Source: Pseudomonas putida W15Oct28
GTDB lineage: Bacteria; Pseudomonadota; Gammaproteobacteria; Pseudomonadales; Pseudomonadaceae
Length of the DNA: 56,354 nucleotides
Assembly (NCBI RefSeq): GCF_000708715.2
Contig: NZ_JENB01000035.1
Location: 1 to 56,354 of the forward strand
Reading direction: 5' to 3'
Part shown: piece by piece, positions 17,101 to 25,420 of the stretch
Numbering within the stretch: position 1 is the first letter of the stretch
Layout: every line of letters begins with the position of its first letter
Notes under the pieces: model-generated
Told to the model about the DNA's origin: nothing
The model's database searches: none
Seen by the model: only the letters and a program-made list of their open reading frames with translations
Made by a program: the position numbers and the translations under genes

Positions 17101-18585
17101 ATGAGCGCCAACGTAGACCTCAATGACCGCCCGGACTACGACCGGGTGCTGCAAACCCTGGCCGACTACGCCCTCGGCTATCGGGTCGATTCCGCCGAAG
17201 CCCTCGCCACCGCGCGCAACTGCCTGATGGACACCCTCGGCTGCGGCCTGCTGGCCCTGCGCTTCCCCGAATGCACCAAACTGCTCGGCCCTCAGGTGGA
17301 AGGCACGCTGGTCCCAAATGGTGCCCGCGTCCCTGGCACCGCCTACCGCCTCGACCCGGTCAAGGCCGCCTGGGACATCGGCTGCACGGTGCGCTGGCTG
17401 GACTACAACGACACCTGGCTGGCCGCTGAATGGGCCCATCCTTCGGACAACCTTGGCGGCATCCTGGCCGTTGCCGATCACCTGTCACAGAAGCACGTCG
17501 CAGCGGGTGAGGCGCCGCTGCTGATGCGTGATGTGCTTGAAGCCATGGTCATGGCCCATGAGATCCAGGGTGTGCTGGCACTGGAAAATTCGTTCAACCG
17601 TGTCGGCCTCGATCACGTGATTCTGGTGAAGGTGGCCTCGACCGCCGTGTGTGCCAGGCTGATGGGGGCCAACCGCGAGCAGATGCTCTCGGCCTTGTCC
17701 CACGCGTTCGTCGACGGCCAGGCCCTGCGCACCTACCGCCATGCGCCCAATGCCGGCTCTCGCAAGTCGTGGGCCGCTGGCGATGCTTCCAGCCGGGGCG
17801 TGCGCCTGGCCGATATTGCCCTGCGCGGTGAGATGGGCGTGCCGGGCGTGCTCACGGCGCCGCAGTGGGGGTTCTACGACGTATCGTTCAGTCATACCAA
17901 CAAGGACCTGGCGCTCAAACCTGCCGGGCAGTACGAGCTGCGTCTGCCTCAGGCCTTGGGCAGCTATGTGATGGAAAACGTGCTGTTCAAGGTCAGTTTC
18001 CCTGCCGAGTTCCACGCCCAGACCGCCTGTGAGGCGGCGGTAACCCTGCACCCACTGGTGCGCAACCGCCTGCATGAAATCGACCGCATCGTCATCACCA
18101 CCCAGGAGTCAGCGATCCGCATCATTTCCAAGAGCGGCCCGCTGGCCAATGCTGCCGACCGTGACCACTGCCTGCAATACATGGTGGCGGTACCGCTGAT
18201 CTTCGGCCATTTGGTGGCCGAGCATTATGAGGACGCCTTCCACGCCAACCACCCGAGCATCGATCGCCTGCGCGAGAAGATGGAGGTGGTGGAAGACCTG
18301 CGCTTCAGCCGCGAGTACCTGGAGCCAGACAAGCGCTCGATCGCCAACGCGCTGCAGGTGTTTTTCAAGGATGGCAGCAGCACTGACCAAGTAGTGGTGG
18401 AATACCCGATCGGGCACCGGCGGCGGCGAGGGGAGGGCATACCGTTGCTGGAGGACAAGTTCAGGGCCAACCTGGCGACGCGTTTTGCCCGGCAGCGGTG
18501 TGGTGAGATTGTAGAAGTGTGCAAGGATCAGCAGAAGCTGGAAGGGATGGCGGTGCACCGGTTCGTGGATTTGTTTGTGATCTGA
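17101..18585 (+). CDS. prpD: 2-methylcitrate dehydratase PrpD
   Basis: Metal-independent 2-methylcitrate dehydratase of the MmgE/PrpD family, 494 residues. The N-terminal all-helical domain has LMDTLGCGLLAL and CTVRWLDYNDTWLAAEW; the central segment AGSRKSWAAGDASSRGVRLA and the C-terminal AEFHAQTACEAAVTLHP are family hallmarks. The operon therefore encodes both dehydratase routes, PrpD and AcnD/PrpF, which is known in some Pseudomonas. A bidirectional terminator follows. Confidence 0.95.
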   Translation: MSANVDLNDRPDYDRVLQTLADYALGYRVDSAEALATARNCLMDTLGCGLLALRFPECTKLLGPQVEGTLVPNGARVPGTAYRLDPVKAAWDIGCTVRWLDYNDTWLAAEWAHPSDNLGGILAVADHLSQKHVAAGEAPLLMRDVLEAMVMAHEIQGVLALENSFNRVGLDHVILVKVASTAVCARLMGANREQMLSALSHAFVDGQALRTYRHAPNAGSRKSWAAGDASSRGVRLADIALRGEMGVPGVLTAPQWGFYDVSFSHTNKDLALKPAGQYELRLPQALGSYVMENVLFKVSFPAEFHAQTACEAAVTLHPLVRNRLHEIDRIVITTQESAIRIISKSGPLANAADRDHCLQYMVAVPLIFGHLVAEHYEDAFHANHPSIDRLREKMEVVEDLRFSREYLEPDKRSIANALQVFFKDGSSTDQVVVEYPIGHRRRRGEGIPLLEDKFRANLATRFARQRCGEIVEVCKDQQKLEGMAVHRFVDLFVI

Positions 18586-18590
18586 GGTTG

Positions 18591-18700
18591 CCTGTACTGG
18601 CCCTATCGCCGGCAAGCCAGCTCCCACAGGTACTCCACAGGTCTTGAGGACGGTGGGGTACCTGTGGGAGCTGGCTTGCCGGCGATAGGGCCAGTACAGG
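18591..18700. repeat. REP doublet after prpD, 42-base perfect arms
   Basis: Arms 18591-18632 and 18659-18700 are exact inverted copies of the ATCGCCGGCAAGCCAGCTCC subclass and include the outer tip CCTGTACTGG. The longest perfect prp-region doublet. Confidence 0.88.
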
Positions 18701-18704
18701 CTGA

Positions 18705-18741
18705 AACAAAAAAGCCCCGGCATCGCTGCCGGGGCTTTTTC
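18705..18741. terminator. Bidirectional rho-independent terminator between prpD and acnB
   Basis: Stem AAAGCCCCGGC (18711-18721), loop ATCGCT, stem GCCGGGGCTTT (18728-18738), with an A tract on the left and a T tract on the right. It can stop both prpD and convergent acnB transcripts. Confidence 0.9.
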
Positions 18742-18774
18742 TTGTAGCTTGCAGCTTACAACTTGCCGCTCAGC

Positions 18775-21384
18775 TTACGCCTGAACCACCGGGATCTTGG
18801 CGTTGGCTGCCGCTTCGCGGAACTCGGCGATCTGGTCGAAGCTCAGGTAGCGGTAAACGTCGGCAGCCATGCTGTCGATGTCTTTCGCGTACTGCATGTA
18901 CTCTTCGACGGTCGGCAGCTTGCCGATGATCGAAGCGACAGCAGCCAGCTCGGCCGATGCCAGGTACACGTTGGTAGCGTCGCCCAGACGGTTCGGGAAG
19001 TTACGGGTCGAGGTGGAGACCACGGTCGAACCGGTCTGCACACGTGCCTGGTTACCCATGCACAGCGAGCAGCCTGGCATTTCCATGCGCGCACCGGCCT
19101 TGCCGTAGATGCCGTAGTAGCCTTCTTCGGTCAGCTGGTGAGCATCCATCTTGGTTGGCGGAGCCAGCCACAGACGGGTCGGGATACCGCCCTTGACCTT
19201 GTCCAGCAGCTTGCCGGCAGCGCGGAAGTGACCGATGTTGGTCATGCACGAACCGATGAACACTTCGTCGATCTTCTCGCCCTGTACCGAAGACAGCAGG
19301 CGGGCATCGTCTGGGTCGTTCGGCGCGCAGAGCACAGGCTCCTTGACGTCGGCCAGGTCGATTTCGATGATTTCGGCGTATTCGGCATCGGCGTCAGCCG
19401 ACAGCAGCTCAGGGTTGGCCAGCCAGGCTTCCATCGCCTGGGCACGACGCTCCAGGGTACGTGGGTCGCCGTAGCCTTCGCCGATCATCCAGCGCAGCAG
19501 GGTGATGTTGGACGTCAGGTACTCGGCAATGGCCTTCTCTGGCAGCTTGATGGTGCAACCGGCAGCGGAACGCTCGGCCGAGGCGTCGGACAGCTCGAAA
19601 GCTTGCTCGACGGTCAGTTCGTCCAGGCCTTCGATTTCCAGGATGCGGCCGGAGAAGGCGTTTTTCTTGCCTTTCTTCTCGACGGTCAGCAGGCCCTTCT
19701 GGATGGCGTAGTAAGGGATGGCATGCACCAGGTCACGCAGGGTGATGCCGGGTTGCAGTTTGCCCTTGAAGCGCACCAGGATCGATTCTGGCATGTCCAG
19801 CGGCATGACGCCGGTGGCGGCAGCGAAGGCCACCAGGCCGGAACCGGCCGGGAACGAGATGCCGATCGGGAAGCGGGTGTGCGAGTCGCCACCGGTACCG
19901 ACGGTGTCAGGCATCAGCATGCGGTTCAGCCAGCTGTGGATGATGCCGTCGCCTGGGCGCAGCGACACGCCGCCACGGGTGCGGATGAAGTCTGGCAGGG
20001 TGTGGTGGGTGGTGACGTCGATCGGCTTGGGATAGGCCGCGGTGTGGCAGAACGACTGCATGACCAGGTCGGCAGAGAAGCCCAGGCACGCCAGGTCTTT
20101 CAGCTCGTCGCGGGTCATCGGGCCAGTGGTGTCCTGGGAACCGACGGTGGTCATCTTCGGCTCGCAGTAGGCACCTGGGCGCACGCCCTGGCCTTCTGCC
20201 AGGCCGCAGGCACGGCCGACCATTTTCTGCGCCAGGGTGAAGCCCTTGCCGGAATCGGCAGGCTGCTCTGGTTTCTTGAACAGGTCGGAAGCACCCAGAC
20301 CCAGCTCGGCGCGGGCTTTTTCGGTCAGGCCACGGCCGACGATCAGCGGGATACGGCCGCCAGCGCGGACTTCGTCCAGCAGTACTTCGGTTTTCAGCGC
20401 GAAGTTGGTGACCAGTTCGTCGCTGCCGTGACGGCGCACTTCACCTTTGTAAGGGTAAACGTCGATGACGTCGCCCATGCCCAGGTCGGTGCAGTCGAAC
20501 TCGATCGGCAGGGCGCCGGCGTCTTCCATGGTGTTGTAGAAGATCGGGGCGATCTTGGTGCCGAAGCAGAAGCCACCGGCGCGCTTGTTCGGAACAAACG
20601 GAATGTCGTCGCCGAAGAACCACAGTACCGAGTTGGTAGCGGATTTACGCGAGGAGCCGGTACCGACCACGTCACCTACATAGGCAACCGGGAAGCCCTT
20701 GGCCTTGACGGCTTCGATCTGCGCCAGCGGGCCGACCGAACCTGGCTGCGAAGGCTCGATGCCGTCGCGGGCCATTTTCAGCATCGCCAGGGCGTGCAGC
20801 GGGATGTCAGGGCGCGACCAGGCATCCGGAGCAGGCGACAGGTCGTCGGTGTTGGTTTCGCCAGGCACCTTGAACACGGTCAGGGTGTATTTGTCGGCGA
20901 TGGCCGGACGCGAGGTGAACCACTCGCCGGCAGCCCAGGAGTCCAGCACAGCCTTGGCGTGAGTGTTGCCGGCCTTGGCTTTTTCGGCCACGTCGTGGAA
21001 GGCATCGAACATCAGCAGGGTGTGCTTGAGCTTTTCGGCCGCGACGGCGCCCAGTTCGGCGTCATCCAGCAGCGTGACCAGCGTTTCGATGTTGTAGCCG
21101 CCCTGCATGGTGCCCAGCAGCTCGGTGGCGTGTTTGCGGTCGATCAGCGGCGACTTGGCTTCGCCCTTGGCAACAGCAGAGAGGAAAGCAGCCTTGACGT
21201 AGGCAGCTTCGTCGACCCCTGGCGGTACGCGGTTGGTGATCAGGTCTACGAGGAAGGCTTCTTCGCCGGCCGGCGGGTTTTTCAGCAGCTCGACCAGGCC
21301 TGCAGTTTGTTCGGCGTTCAGCGGCTGGGGCACGATACCCAGGGCGGCACGCTCTTCGATGTGTTTGCGGTAGGCTTCAAGCAC
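18775..21384 (-). CDS. acnB: Bifunctional aconitate hydratase 2 / 2-methylisocitrate dehydratase
   Basis: TCA-cycle aconitase B, which in this family can also hydrate 2-methyl-cis-aconitate to 2-methylisocitrate, completing the neighbouring methylcitrate cycle. The 869-residue protein has the AcnB-specific N-terminal HEAT-like helices (EAYRKHIEERAALGIVPQPL) and [4Fe-4S] ligands Cys713 (GSCMTNIGH) and Cys772/Cys775 (MPGCSLCMGN), close to the E. coli numbering. I choose a GTG start at 21384 because AGGGA lies about eight bases upstream; the in-frame ATG at 21399 is inside that ribosome site. It is convergent with prpD. Confidence 0.95.
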   Translation of the reverse strand: MLEAYRKHIEERAALGIVPQPLNAEQTAGLVELLKNPPAGEEAFLVDLITNRVPPGVDEAAYVKAAFLSAVAKGEAKSPLIDRKHATELLGTMQGGYNIETLVTLLDDAELGAVAAEKLKHTLLMFDAFHDVAEKAKAGNTHAKAVLDSWAAGEWFTSRPAIADKYTLTVFKVPGETNTDDLSPAPDAWSRPDIPLHALAMLKMARDGIEPSQPGSVGPLAQIEAVKAKGFPVAYVGDVVGTGSSRKSATNSVLWFFGDDIPFVPNKRAGGFCFGTKIAPIFYNTMEDAGALPIEFDCTDLGMGDVIDVYPYKGEVRRHGSDELVTNFALKTEVLLDEVRAGGRIPLIVGRGLTEKARAELGLGASDLFKKPEQPADSGKGFTLAQKMVGRACGLAEGQGVRPGAYCEPKMTTVGSQDTTGPMTRDELKDLACLGFSADLVMQSFCHTAAYPKPIDVTTHHTLPDFIRTRGGVSLRPGDGIIHSWLNRMLMPDTVGTGGDSHTRFPIGISFPAGSGLVAFAAATGVMPLDMPESILVRFKGKLQPGITLRDLVHAIPYYAIQKGLLTVEKKGKKNAFSGRILEIEGLDELTVEQAFELSDASAERSAAGCTIKLPEKAIAEYLTSNITLLRWMIGEGYGDPRTLERRAQAMEAWLANPELLSADADAEYAEIIEIDLADVKEPVLCAPNDPDDARLLSSVQGEKIDEVFIGSCMTNIGHFRAAGKLLDKVKGGIPTRLWLAPPTKMDAHQLTEEGYYGIYGKAGARMEMPGCSLCMGNQARVQTGSTVVSTSTRNFPNRLGDATNVYLASAELAAVASIIGKLPTVEEYMQYAKDIDSMAADVYRYLSFDQIAEFREAAANAKIPVVQA

Positions 21385-21790
21385 AGTTATTTCCCTCATC
21401 AGTGGTCCCTAAAGGGGGTCCGGGACGCTTATCCAGCATTCAATGCACCCATGCGCTGCCACGGCTTTGTGGGCCGCCCAGCCAGAGTCGCAAAGAATCC
21501 TTACAGAAGCTGCTTTCAAAGTTTTACGCCTGCAGAACGGGGAGCTGATGAGGGCTGGCGCGGGCATGCGAGGGATGCATGGCCCGGGCCAACGCCGTTC
21601 TACCGGATTAACTGTGCTCGTGACGCTTTGAAAACAGCTTCCAACGGACATTGTTGCCTTTGAAAAGGCCGGATGATTCTACGGCAAAAAAAGCCCGAAA
21701 GTAAGGCGCAGAAGATGACTTTAACGAGTGACCCTGGTTAGACAAAGGGCTAACATGGGTCCGTGTTCCTCCGCCAAACTGTTGTTTTTC
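21385..21790. other. Intergenic control region of divergent acnB and DUF1289 gene
   Basis: About 400 bases without a supported gene. It contains a 16-base inverted repeat with one mismatch, GAAGCTGCTTTCAAAG (21506-21521) and CTTTGAAAACAGCTTC (21626-21641), 104 bases apart. No convincing promoter or terminator could be fixed by eye. The length suggests a long acnB leader or several regulator sites. Confidence 0.4.
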
Positions 21791-22270
21791 ATGTCCAACA
21801 AGTCCATCAAGACCCCTTGCGTCGGCCTGTGCTCCACGGTGTACGGAGACACGGTGTGCCGTGGCTGCAAGCGTTTTCACCACGAAGTGATCAACTGGAA
21901 CGGCTACGACGACGCGCAGAAGCGCGCGGTGTGGCTGCGCCTTGAGCAGTTGCTGGTGCAGGTGATGATGGCCAAGCTGGAAGTGTTCGACAAAAGCCTG
22001 CTGCGCCAGCAACTGGAGCAGCGCTCCATCCGCTTTGTCGAGCAGCAGTCGGAGTATTGCTGGGCGTACCAGCTGATTGCCCGCGGGGCGCGGATGATCC
22101 GTGACCTGGAGGCCTACGGCATGGTGTTGCTGCCAGAGTTCCGCGACTGGGAACTGCCACAATTGCGCGATGCCATCGATCGCGAGTTCTTCCTGCTTTC
22201 AGAAGCGCATTACCAGCGCTACATCGCCCCCAGCTTCCTGCGCGATGCCTTGCAGGCGGGTCAAGGTTGA
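21791..22270 (+). CDS. DUF1289 domain protein
   Basis: A 159-residue protein. The first 55 residues form a DUF1289 domain with four conserved cysteines, PCVGLCSTVYGDTVCRGCKRF, followed by the WNGYDDAQKRAVW signature; the spacing (C-x3-C-x7-C-x2-C) suggests metal binding. The remaining hundred residues are helical and typical of the longer Pseudomonas members. No function is established. The ATG at 21791 has no clear ribosome site; an in-frame ATG at 21755 preceded by AAAGGG would add twelve residues and is a real alternative. Confidence 0.8.
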   Translation: MSNKSIKTPCVGLCSTVYGDTVCRGCKRFHHEVINWNGYDDAQKRAVWLRLEQLLVQVMMAKLEVFDKSLLRQQLEQRSIRFVEQQSEYCWAYQLIARGARMIRDLEAYGMVLLPEFRDWELPQLRDAIDREFFLLSEAHYQRYIAPSFLRDALQAGQG

Positions 22271-22291
22271 AGCCTTTTTGATAAAGCTACC

Positions 22292-22385
22292 GGCCTCTTC
22301 GCGGGCTCGCCCGCTCCCACAGGTACATCACAGCCCTCAAGAACGGTGATAATCCTGTGGGAGCGGGCGAGCCCGCGAAGAGGCC
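22292..22385. repeat. REP doublet between DUF1289 gene and queD
   Basis: Arms GCGGGCTCGCCCGCTCCCAC and complement with outer GGCCTCTTC tips, between convergent genes. Confidence 0.83.
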
Positions 22386-22400
22386 AGCACATCACTTGAC

Positions 22401-22757
22401 TCAGTCGCCGGTGTATTCGCAACCGCTGGTGCAGGTTTCGTGGATGCGCACCTTGGACAGTTCCGGCATCAGCGGCTTGACCTGTTCCCAGATCCACTTG
22501 GCGATCACTTCGCTGGTGGGGTTTTCCAGGCCCGGGATGTCGTTCAGGTAGTTGTGGTCCAGCTGCTCGTAGATCGGCTTGAAGATCGCCTTGACCTCGG
22601 CGAAGTCGCGGATCCAGCCAGTGTGCGGGTCGAGCGGGCCGGTCAGGTGCAGGCCGACCTTGAACGAGTGGCCATGCAGGCGGCCGCATTTGTGCCCTTC
22701 AGGAACGTGGGGCAGGCGGTGGGCCGATTCGAATGTGAACTCTTTAAAAATTTCCAC
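22401..22757 (-). CDS. queD: 6-carboxy-5,6,7,8-tetrahydropterin synthase
   Basis: It converts 7,8-dihydroneopterin triphosphate to 6-carboxytetrahydropterin in queuosine (7-deazaguanine) synthesis. The 118-residue single-domain protein shows zinc ligands His13, His28 and His30 (FESAHRLP, LHGHSF), catalytic Cys24 (HKCGRLHGH), DFAEVK and LDHNYLND, then the ENPTSE substrate-binding Glu motif. Length and motifs favour QueD over eukaryote-type PTPS. Other queuosine genes are not in the window. Confidence 0.93.
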   Translation of the reverse strand: MEIFKEFTFESAHRLPHVPEGHKCGRLHGHSFKVGLHLTGPLDPHTGWIRDFAEVKAIFKPIYEQLDHNYLNDIPGLENPTSEVIAKWIWEQVKPLMPELSKVRIHETCTSGCEYTGD

Positions 22758-22810
22758 GCTGTCGTAACTCTGTGTGAATCAACAATGCGCGCAGTCTACC
22801 AGCATGGCCG

Positions 22811-23890
22811 TTACAAGGCTTGCAGGCGTTCATGCAGCCGCCCGGTGGCGATCAGCTCCAGCAACTCGTCGCCCAGGCGCTGGCTTTCGGCGATGGCCTT
22901 GTACCAATAGCGCTTGCGGCCTGGCGCATCGCCGATGAAGCGCTTGAAGTCGTTGCGGTCGGGCAGCTTGCCGTAGGGCAGGGCGGCCAGGTACTGCGGC
23001 GAAGGGGTCATCAGCAGCACGTTCTGCAGGCGGGTGGCATCGCCCTTGCGCCAGGGCAAGGCCTTGTCGAACCAGCCGGGTACCACCTTGTCGGTGAAGT
23101 GCGGGTACAGCACCAGGTCGTCGCCGCGGTAGGGCAGGTCGAGGTGGTAGTCCAGCAGGCCGCCGTCGCGGTAGGTGCCTGCACCCGCGCCGGGGATGTC
23201 TTTCACACCCTGCATGACCATGGGGATCGAGCCCGAGGCGAGCAGGGCGTGGCGCAGGTTGGCCAGGTCCAGCGGCAGGTAGCGTGAGGGGAAGTCGGTC
23301 AGCGCGTCGAGCGGCGGCGCGGCGCGCCCGTCGTGCAGGATGATGCGCTCGAAGTGGCGCGCCAGGCGCGAACGGCCTAGCAGGTTGCTGGCGACCACCG
23401 AGCCCAGGCCCAGGCCCAGGCGGCCGCGATGGTCGTGGGCAAGCTGGCCATGGCTTTTCACTACCAGGATATTCAGGTGATAGTGCGGGTTGGCCAGCAA
23501 CTGGCCGTCGCGGCCCTGCAGCAGGTCATCGAGCATGCGTTGGCAGCTGTGGCTGATTTCGGCCGGGGTGACACCCTTGGCAAAATCCAGTTCGGTGTAC
23601 AGCTCGCCCAGGCGACGGATACCGGCGACCGGGTCGTCGAGGCAAGCACTGGCGAAGCGCCAGGCGCCGATCGAAGCGCCGATCAGGGCGCGCTGGCGCG
23701 GTGCCGAAGGCAGCCACTCGCCGAACAGCGCCAGGTCCAGGCCCTGGATACCCAGCGGCTTCGGGCCACCGGCCGCACCCGGGAGCACTCCGACATCGGC
23801 CGCCTGCAGGCCGCGCTCGCGGATATGCCGCAGGGCGCGCTGGCCGGCCTTGAAGGTGAGGGCGGGGTACTTGATGTGGATGGTGCTCAT
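22811..23890 (-). CDS. Patatin-like phospholipase
   Basis: A 359-residue serine lipase-type protein. The nucleophile elbow is GASIG with Ser73, and the Asp of the catalytic dyad lies in YRDGGLLDYHLDLPY; an oxyanion glycine-rich stretch, GAAGGPKPLG, precedes the elbow. No signal peptide is visible, so it is probably cytoplasmic or peripheral to the membrane. Substrate unknown. The ATG at 23890 gives MSTIHIKYP; upstream in-frame codons run through a REP element and are not coding. Confidence 0.87.
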   Translation of the reverse strand: MSTIHIKYPALTFKAGQRALRHIRERGLQAADVGVLPGAAGGPKPLGIQGLDLALFGEWLPSAPRQRALIGASIGAWRFASACLDDPVAGIRRLGELYTELDFAKGVTPAEISHSCQRMLDDLLQGRDGQLLANPHYHLNILVVKSHGQLAHDHRGRLGLGLGSVVASNLLGRSRLARHFERIILHDGRAAPPLDALTDFPSRYLPLDLANLRHALLASGSIPMVMQGVKDIPGAGAGTYRDGGLLDYHLDLPYRGDDLVLYPHFTDKVVPGWFDKALPWRKGDATRLQNVLLMTPSPQYLAALPYGKLPDRNDFKRFIGDAPGRKRYWYKAIAESQRLGDELLELIATGRLHERLQAL

Positions 23891-23908
23891 GGCGGATCTC
23901 TTGGGCTT

Positions 23909-24001
23909 GTAGGAGCAGCCTTGTGCTGCGAAAGGGCCATTACAGACTACACAACTGTTGTACCTGCACGGGCCCTTTCGCAGCACAAGGCTGCTCCTAC
24001 A
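23909..24001. repeat. REP doublet upstream of the patatin gene
   Basis: Arms TGTAGGAGCAGCCTTGTGCT and complement. Unusually it lies at the 5' side of the patatin gene and 5' of the PepSY operon, between divergent genes. Confidence 0.82.
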
Positions 24002-24128
24002 GGGGAGCGAGTCTGGCTGGAGGTGTAACTGCGCTATCATGGCGCCAGCTGTTTTCAGGTTGAATTAAGGACCGGTGGTTAGTCTTAACCCCGTAGACAA
24101 CTTACACAGTTCTCAGGAGAGAAGAACG

Positions 24129-24437
24129 ATGAAAACCTTGACTGCCCTGTTCACCGCCGCCGCCCTCGCCCTGGGCGCCAATGCCGCTTTCGCCAAGGAT
24201 GTACAGCCTGACGAAGTGGTCAAGCTGGTCAACGCCAAGACCATCAAGTCGCTGGATGAACTCAAAGCCACCGCAGTGGCCAAGCACCCAGGCGCCACCG
24301 TCACCGACTCGGAGCTTGAAGACGAGTACGGCCGCTACATCTACAAGGTCGAGTTGCGCGACACCCAGAACGTCGAGTGGGACGTGGCGCTGGACGCCAA
24401 GACCGGTGAAGTGCTAAAGGACGAGCGGGACAACTGA
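24129..24437 (+). CDS. Periplasmic PepSY-domain protein 1
   Basis: A 102-residue protein with signal peptide MKTLTALFTAAALALGANAA and cleavage near AFA-KD. The mature part is one PepSY domain (VVKLVNAKTIKSLDELKATA, strand pair EDEYGRYIYKVELRD, closing DAKTGEVLKDERD). PepSY domains often act as inhibitory or ligand-sensing periplasmic modules. It follows AGGAG and is first in a four-gene operon with a second PepSY protein and a two-component system; its stop overlaps the next start by one base. Confidence 0.85.
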   Translation: MKTLTALFTAAALALGANAAFAKDVQPDEVVKLVNAKTIKSLDELKATAVAKHPGATVTDSELEDEYGRYIYKVELRDTQNVEWDVALDAKTGEVLKDERDN

Positions 24438-24751
24438 TGATCCACTTACCGCGGCCGGCGCGCTACCTCGCGCTGGCGCTGCTGGCCGTATGCTCGCTGG
24501 CCGCTGCCCGCGACCTTGACCAGGACGAAGCCCTGGAGCTGCGGCAGAAGGGCGTCATCCTGCCGCTCGAACAATTGCTGGAAACCGCCCTGGGGCGTTA
24601 CCCCGGGGCGCGTCTTTTGGAAGCCGAGCTGGAAGAAGACGACGATCGCTACGAATATGAAGTCGAACTGCTGACGGCTGAAGGTGTGGTGCGCGAGATC
24701 AAGCTCGATGCCAGCACCGGTGCCCTGCTCAAAGACGAGGAAGACGACTGA
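24437..24751 (+). CDS. Periplasmic PepSY-domain protein 2, acidic
   Basis: A 104-residue paralogue of the preceding protein, with a hydrophobic signal segment (YLALALLAVCSLAAA) and one PepSY repeat (LDQDEALELRQKGVILPLEQ, YEYEVELLTAEG, DASTGALLKDEEDD). It is rich in Glu and Asp, including runs EEDDD and DEEDD, which would suit cation binding. It overlaps the first PepSY gene and abuts the response-regulator start, so all four genes are probably one transcript. A sensory accessory to the kinase is an inference. Confidence 0.85.
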   Translation: MIHLPRPARYLALALLAVCSLAAARDLDQDEALELRQKGVILPLEQLLETALGRYPGARLLEAELEEDDDRYEYEVELLTAEGVVREIKLDASTGALLKDEEDD

Positions 24752-25420
24752 ATGCGCCTGTTGCTTGTCGAGGACAATGTACCGCTGGCTGACGAACTGA
24801 CCGCAGGCCTGCAGCGCCAGGGCTATGCCGTGGACTGGCTGGCCGACGGCCGTGACGCGGTTTACCAGGGCCAGAGCGAACCCTACGACCTGATCATTCT
24901 CGACCTTGGCCTGCCGGGCTTGCCGGGCCTGGATGTGCTGGCCCAGTGGCGCGCTGCCGGCCTAGTCACGCCGGTGCTGATCCTCACCGCTCGCGGTTCG
25001 TGGGCCGAGCGTATCGAAGGGCTGAAGGCCGGGGCCGATGACTACCTGAGCAAGCCGTTCCACCCGGAAGAGCTGCAATTGCGAATACAGGCATTGCTGC
25101 GCCGTGCCCGTGGCCTGGCCAACCAGCCGAAACTGGAGGCAGCCGGGCTGCACCTGGATGAAAGCCGCCAGTGCGTGAGCCGTGACGGCATGGATGTGCA
25201 ACTGACCGCCGCCGAGTTTCGGCTGCTGCGTTACTTCATGCTGCACCCGCAGCAGATCCTGTCCAAGAGCCACCTGGCCGAGCACCTTTACGACGGCGAA
25301 ACCGAGCGGGATTCCAACGTGCTGGAAGTGCACGTCAACCACTTGCGACGCAAGCTGGGCCGCAGCGTGATCGAGACCCGTCGCGGGCAAGGCTACATCT
25401 ACGCCGGGAGCGCCGGGTGA
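24752..25420 (+). CDS. OmpR-family response regulator
   Basis: A 222-residue two-domain regulator: receiver (phosphoacceptor Asp51 in LIILDLGLPGLPG, acidic pair LLVEDN, Lys in SKPFHPEE) and C-terminal winged helix (LTAAEFRLLRYFMLHPQQILSKSHL, ETERDSNVLEVHVNHLRRKL). It resembles the PhoP/QseB/ColR subgroup. It is immediately followed by its cognate kinase, whose GTG start overlaps its stop. The PepSY-regulator-kinase arrangement recalls the calcium-responsive CarSR locus of P. aeruginosa; that equivalence is a guess from arrangement. Confidence 0.92.
   Translation: MRLLLVEDNVPLADELTAGLQRQGYAVDWLADGRDAVYQGQSEPYDLIILDLGLPGLPGLDVLAQWRAAGLVTPVLILTARGSWAERIEGLKAGADDYLSKPFHPEELQLRIQALLRRARGLANQPKLEAAGLHLDESRQCVSRDGMDVQLTAAEFRLLRYFMLHPQQILSKSHLAEHLYDGETERDSNVLEVHVNHLRRKLGRSVIETRRGQGYIYAGSAG

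Noticed and set aside
18763..21663. Long open frame antisense to acnB
   Set aside because: Same cause; the opposite strand encodes complete AcnB with a ribosome site, and this frame runs through the terminator and REP sequences nearby without any recognisable motif.
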